From 630D-37 sp037478835 (GTDB taxonomy: Bacteria > Chloroflexota > Anaerolineae > Anaerolineales > Villigracilaceae), in the NCBI GenBank assembly GCA_037478835.1, contig JBBFLV010000001.1, forward strand, positions 1 to 64,000: a stretch of DNA of 64,000 nucleotides, read 5' to 3'. The position numbers and the translations under genes were made by a program. Positions 60,631-64,000 of this stretch are shown piece by piece; within the stretch, counting starts at the first letter, position 1; each line of letters opens with the position of its first letter. The notes beneath the pieces were generated by a model. It was not told the origin of the DNA and made no database searches. It saw only the letters and a list, made by a program, of their open reading frames with translations.

Positions 60631-62160
60631 ATGAGTCCCATCCTGATCTTTTTCTCCGTCATCGCCGCTTTTCTTGTTGGCGCCGCGCTGGGATATTTCT
60701 TTCACCGCTATCAGGCCGAGGAAGCACGCAAAGCGGAAGCCGAACGCGCCGAAAACATCCTTCAAGCGGCCCAAACCCAGGCGCGCCTGATTGAAAGCAA
60801 AGCACGCGAGGATGCTGTCAAAATTGTACAAGCTGCCGAACAGGAGATCAAAGAACGACGAATTGAGCTCAGTCGTGAGGCGGATCGCCTCGAGCGCCGC
60901 CGGGCTGAGCTGGATGCACGTGCCGAGCGCCTGGAGCAGCGCGAACAGAGCCTGAACAAGCGCCAGAGCTCGATCGATCGCCGAGCTAACGAGATCGAAA
61001 AACTTTACCAGGAACAACTGAACCGTTTGCAAGAAATTGCTCAAATGAATACCGAAGAAGCGCGCCGGGTGTTATTGGAACAGGTCGAAAAGGAAGCCCG
61101 TGCCGATATGGCGCGCATCATCCGTCAGATCGAAGCCGAAGCGCGCGAAGAAGGCGAAAAACGCGCCCGCAAGCTGATCGCCGAAGCCATCCAACGCGTC
61201 GCCTCGGAACATGTGGCCGAAGTCACCACCGCCGTCGTCCCGCTGCCGAACGAGGAAATGAAAGGGCGCATTGTGGGACGCAACGGCCGCAACATCAAGG
61301 CCTTTGAAATGGCGGCCGGGGTGGACGTGATCGTAGATGATACGCCCGAAGCGGTCACCATCTCCTGCTTCGATTCGGTGCGCCGTGAGATCGCCCGCCG
61401 CGCCCTCACCCGCCTGACGATCGACGGACGCATCCATCCGGGCCAGATCGAAAAGGTCCTCGAAGAAGAGCGCAGGGCTGTGGAAAAGATCATCGAAGAG
61501 GCTGGCGAAGAGGCCGCTTTCGAGGCCGGCATTACCGGTCTGCATCCGGAGGTCCTGCGCATGATGGGTCGCCTGAAGTTTCGCACCTCCTATGGGCAAA
61601 ATCAGCTCGCCCATGCGGTGGAAGTGGCGCGCCTGGCCGGCATCTTGGCCGCCGAGCTGGGAGCGAATGTCGAGCTGGCCAAACAAGGCGGCTTCCTCCA
61701 CGATATTGGCAAGGCGATGGATCACAACCAGGATGGCACCCATGCCCGCATCGGCGCCGAATTCTGCCGCCGCTATGGGGTCCATCCGATCGTCGTCAAC
61801 GCCATCGAATCGCATCATCATGAGGTCGAGCAGCTCAGCGTGGAAGCGGTGATCGTCGAAGCCGCCGATGCCATCTCCGGTGCTCGTCCCGGCGCCCGCC
61901 GCGAGGACCTAGAGGCCTACATCAAGCGCATTCGCAGCCTGGAAGAGCTATCTCTCTCTTACAAAGGTGTGCAACAAGCATTTGCCATTCAGGCCGGCCG
62001 CGAAGTGCGCATTCTGGTCAAGCCCGAAGAGATCGATGATCTGGCGGCGGCTCGTCTGGCACGTGATATTGCCCGCAAGATCGAAGAAACCATGCAATAC
62101 CCCGGCCAGATCAAGGTGACCGTGATCCGCGAAACGCGCGCCGTCGAGATCGCCAAATAA
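60631..62160 (+). CDS. rny: Ribonuclease Y
   Basis: This 509-aa protein has an N-terminal membrane anchor (ILIFFSVIAAFLVGAALGYFF), a long coiled coil (about 30-190), a KH domain (about 200-260; IVGRNGRNIKAFEMAAGVDVI) and an HD domain with GGFLHDIGKAMDHNQDG and ESHHHEVE. It is the main endoribonuclease of RNA decay in many bacteria and works with RicT-type proteins. It is cotranscribed with recX, so it lies under the same leader. Length is typical. Confidence 0.97.
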   Translation: MSPILIFFSVIAAFLVGAALGYFFHRYQAEEARKAEAERAENILQAAQTQARLIESKAREDAVKIVQAAEQEIKERRIELSREADRLERRRAELDARAERLEQREQSLNKRQSSIDRRANEIEKLYQEQLNRLQEIAQMNTEEARRVLLEQVEKEARADMARIIRQIEAEAREEGEKRARKLIAEAIQRVASEHVAEVTTAVVPLPNEEMKGRIVGRNGRNIKAFEMAAGVDVIVDDTPEAVTISCFDSVRREIARRALTRLTIDGRIHPGQIEKVLEEERRAVEKIIEEAGEEAAFEAGITGLHPEVLRMMGRLKFRTSYGQNQLAHAVEVARLAGILAAELGANVELAKQGGFLHDIGKAMDHNQDGTHARIGAEFCRRYGVHPIVVNAIESHHHEVEQLSVEAVIVEAADAISGARPGARREDLEAYIKRIRSLEELSLSYKGVQQAFAIQAGREVRILVKPEEIDDLAAARLARDIARKIEETMQYPGQIKVTVIRETRAVEIAK

Positions 62161-62161
62161 C

Positions 62162-63295
62162 ATGCGACTCCTGTTCGTCGCCGACGGTCGCTCGCCGATC
62201 GCCTTGCAGTGGATACGTTACTTCACCCGGCGCGGTGACGAGGTCTACCTGGCCTCTACCTTTCCCGCCGCGCCGGATCTCCCTTTGGCCGGCTTTCGAT
62301 TCATCCCGGTTGGCTTTTCTGGGTTGGCCTCGGCGCGCCCCTCGGCCGGTGGCAATCCCACCTGGCGCACCCGCCTGCGCCACCAGATTGCCCCTCTCAC
62401 CCTTCCGTTTGCCGCCCGTCATCTCCGACGCTGGGCCGAAAAAATTCGCCCCGATCTTGTCCACGCCCTGCGCATTCCCTATGAGGGCATGCTCACTGCC
62501 GCAGCGCGCCTGCCCTTTCCCTGGATGGTCTCGGTGTGGGGCAACGATTTTACCCTCCATGCGCCGGCTTCTCCTCTTTTGGCCGCCTGGACGCGCCAAA
62601 CCCTACGCACGACGCACGCTTTGCATGCTGATTGTCAGCGCGATATTCGTCTAGCCCATGCCTGGGGGCTGGCTGCCGAGCGCCCTACGCTTGTTACACC
62701 TGGCAACGGTGGCGTAGATCGGCAGGTTTTCTTTCCACCCCCTGTTCCCGTTGAAGAACCGATCGTTGTCCATCCACGTGGCCTGCGAGCCTATATTCGC
62801 AACGATCTTTTCTTTCAGGCGGCCTCTCTAGTGGCACGCGCCGAGCCGCGCGTTCGTTTCCTTTGCATCGGCATGGCCGGGCATCCGGCCATCGAAAACC
62901 AGGTTCGCTCCTCCGGCCTGGATTCGGTAGTGACCCTTCTCCCCGCCCTGCCTCATGCTCAAATGGCCCCGATCTACCGTCAGGCGGCCGTGCTCATCTC
63001 CCCCAGCGTTCATGATGGCACTCCGAATTCGCTTCTGGAAGGCATGGCCTGTGGTTGTTTTCCCGTGGCCGGCGATCTGGAATCCATCCGAGAATGGATC
63101 GAACCCGAACAGAACGGTTTGCTGTATCCTCCCACCCAGGCCGAGGCCATGGCGGAGGCTCTCCTGCGCAGCCTGCGTGAGAGTGCTCTCCGTCACCGTG
63201 CCTTTCGGCACAACGTTGAGCTCATTGCCCGGCGGGCTGATTATCCGACCTGCATGGCCCAGGTCGCCGCGTTCTATCAGCAGGTAAAAAAATAG
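62162..63295 (+). CDS. GT4-like glycosyltransferase
   Basis: The 377-aa GT-B protein begins MRLLFVADGRSPIALQWIRYF, with VHALRIPYEGMLTAAA and WGNDF in the acceptor half. The donor half has VVHPRGLRAYIRNDLFFQA and PSVHDGTPNSLLEGMACGCFPVAGD, the EX7E-like region. It may act in wall or capsule synthesis. It starts 1 nt after rny. Confidence 0.82.
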   Translation: MRLLFVADGRSPIALQWIRYFTRRGDEVYLASTFPAAPDLPLAGFRFIPVGFSGLASARPSAGGNPTWRTRLRHQIAPLTLPFAARHLRRWAEKIRPDLVHALRIPYEGMLTAAARLPFPWMVSVWGNDFTLHAPASPLLAAWTRQTLRTTHALHADCQRDIRLAHAWGLAAERPTLVTPGNGGVDRQVFFPPPVPVEEPIVVHPRGLRAYIRNDLFFQAASLVARAEPRVRFLCIGMAGHPAIENQVRSSGLDSVVTLLPALPHAQMAPIYRQAAVLISPSVHDGTPNSLLEGMACGCFPVAGDLESIREWIEPEQNGLLYPPTQAEAMAEALLRSLRESALRHRAFRHNVELIARRADYPTCMAQVAAFYQQVKK

Positions 63296-63319
63296 GGCAA
63301 CCGTTTTGCACGGTTGCCC
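63286..63319 (-). terminator. Intrinsic terminator after clpP
   Basis: A 10-bp stem gggcaaccgt/acggttgccc is followed on the minus strand by tattttttt. It overlaps the end of the plus-strand GT gene. Confidence 0.85.
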
Positions 63320-63340
63320 ATTTCCAATCAGGGGGAGCGA

Positions 63341-63949
63341 TCAGGAGGCCTTTTGCGGTGGCTCTAGAACCTGGTCTACGATTCCGTATTCCACCGCTGC
63401 GCGCGCATCCAGATAAAAATCCCGATCCGTATCGCGCTCGATCACTTCCAGCGGTTGGCCGGTGTGCTTAGAAAGGATCTCGTTCAGCAAGGCCTTCAGG
63501 CGCAAAATTTGCCGCGCCTGAATCTCAATATCCACCGCCTGACCTTGCGCCCCACCCAAAGGCTGATGCATGTGGATGGTCGCATGGGGCAGCGCGTAGC
63601 GGCGTCCCTTGGTGCCGGCGGTCAGCAACACCGTGCCGAACGAAGCGGTCACGCCCACCGCCACCGTGCTGATCGGGTTGCTGATCATCTGCATCGTATC
63701 GTAAATCGCCAGCCCGGCATAGATTTGCCCACCGGGCGAATTGATGTACATCTGAATTTCGCGTTCCGGGTCCTCGTGGTTCAGATAGAGTAACTGAGCG
63801 ACGATCAGATTGGCCACCTGATCGTCGATCGGCATCCCCAGGAAGACGATGCGCTCCTTCAGCAGCAACGAATAAATGTCATAGGCGCGCTCACCCCGTC
63901 CTGAGGATTCGATCACCATCGGGATGACGTTCTTGAAATCGGGAATCAT
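63341..63949 (-). CDS. clpP: ATP-dependent Clp protease proteolytic subunit
   Basis: The 202-aa serine protease has the catalytic triad Ser in TASFGTVLL, His in TIHMHQPLGG and Asp in DTDRDFYLDA. MYINSPGGQIYAGLAIYDTM is the usual handle region. ATG 63949 is preferred over 63958, because aaaggag sits 9 nt upstream of it. It forms the tetradecamer that degrades proteins delivered by ClpX/ClpA/ClpC. The upstream region runs off the window. Confidence 0.96.
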   Translation of the reverse strand: MIPDFKNVIPMVIESSGRGERAYDIYSLLLKERIVFLGMPIDDQVANLIVAQLLYLNHEDPEREIQMYINSPGGQIYAGLAIYDTMQMISNPISTVAVGVTASFGTVLLTAGTKGRRYALPHATIHMHQPLGGAQGQAVDIEIQARQILRLKALLNEILSKHTGQPLEVIERDTDRDFYLDARAAVEYGIVDQVLEPPQKAS

Positions 63950-64000
63950 CGCTTCCATCTCCTTTGGATTAAGAGAGACATCGAAACATAGTGCCGGCCG

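Overview
The window looks like a chromosomal segment of a Chloroflexota bacterium, most likely class Anaerolineae. This is an inference from gene content. The evidence is lipoproteins with long Thr-Pro linkers, a linked rRNA / rpsU / infA / ricT block, a RicT-type PSP1 protein, RNase Y, unlinked PIG-L and GT4 genes, and a moderately high GC content with local AT-richer patches. No tRNA gene, CRISPR array or intact insertion sequence was seen.

Layout. 1-2819: the 3' part of a 23S rRNA gene, interrupted at the E. coli 2593-type site by a group I intron with an I-CreI-like LAGLIDADG endonuclease, then 5S rRNA. 2845-8854: rpsU (with an attenuator-like leader), infA, then a run of ricT, PIG-L deacetylase, GT4 glycosyltransferase, yraN, xseA, xseB and a DUF212 membrane protein. 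8851-11471 (minus): a histidine kinase and a partner protein, both with receiver domains that lack the phospho-acceptor Asp. 11709-13276: YkoP-like gene, a broken hicA with an intact hicB, and a small drug/metabolite transporter whose 3' end is duplicated around hicBA. 13291-16396: a Zur/Fur-regulated zinc/manganese ABC operon. 16662-23382 (minus): methylase-like protein, LysM lipoprotein, selA, a membrane protein and lpdA. 23568-27828: a cNMP-NifU fusion, a diguanylate cyclase, and glnA behind a long structured leader. 27953-32612: rpsO-pnp, MFS, GNAT. 33004-36139: four proteins sharing a SHOCT-like helical motif around an MFS gene. 36140-39552 (minus): Rad50/SbcC and Memo-like genes. 39600-42730: an AT-richer island with a solitary structured RNA candidate (HEARO / IscB omega-RNA-like) and a TolB-like lipoprotein. 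42735-46944: NBR1-type FW lipoprotein, NYN nuclease, histone-deacetylase-like enzyme, zinc-ribbon protein. 47039-52938 (minus): DprE1/DprE2-like pair, hutU, GT4 and rdgB. 53313-63949: acetyltransferase, two-subunit fumarase, cDPG-synthetase-like NTPase, argS, rpsT, recX (behind a second riboswitch-like leader), rny, GT4 and clpP.

Recurrent themes. Several genes (ricT, xseA, cNMP-NifU, dgc) have a -10 box only 7-8 nt before the start codon, which predicts leaderless mRNAs. Four genes (rpsU, glnA, the deacetylase gene and recX) have an intrinsic terminator placed immediately before the start codon, and two of these leaders (rpsU, recX) show a clear long-range helix that excludes the terminator. 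Intergenic regions carry two dispersed families of very short tandem repeats (heptamer GACCGTA-type, octamer TCCGACCA-type). The strongest candidates for something undescribed are the glnA and recX leaders, the solitary RNA near 40.0 kb, the receiver-dead sensor pair and the methylase-like protein that seems to have lost its catalytic motif.
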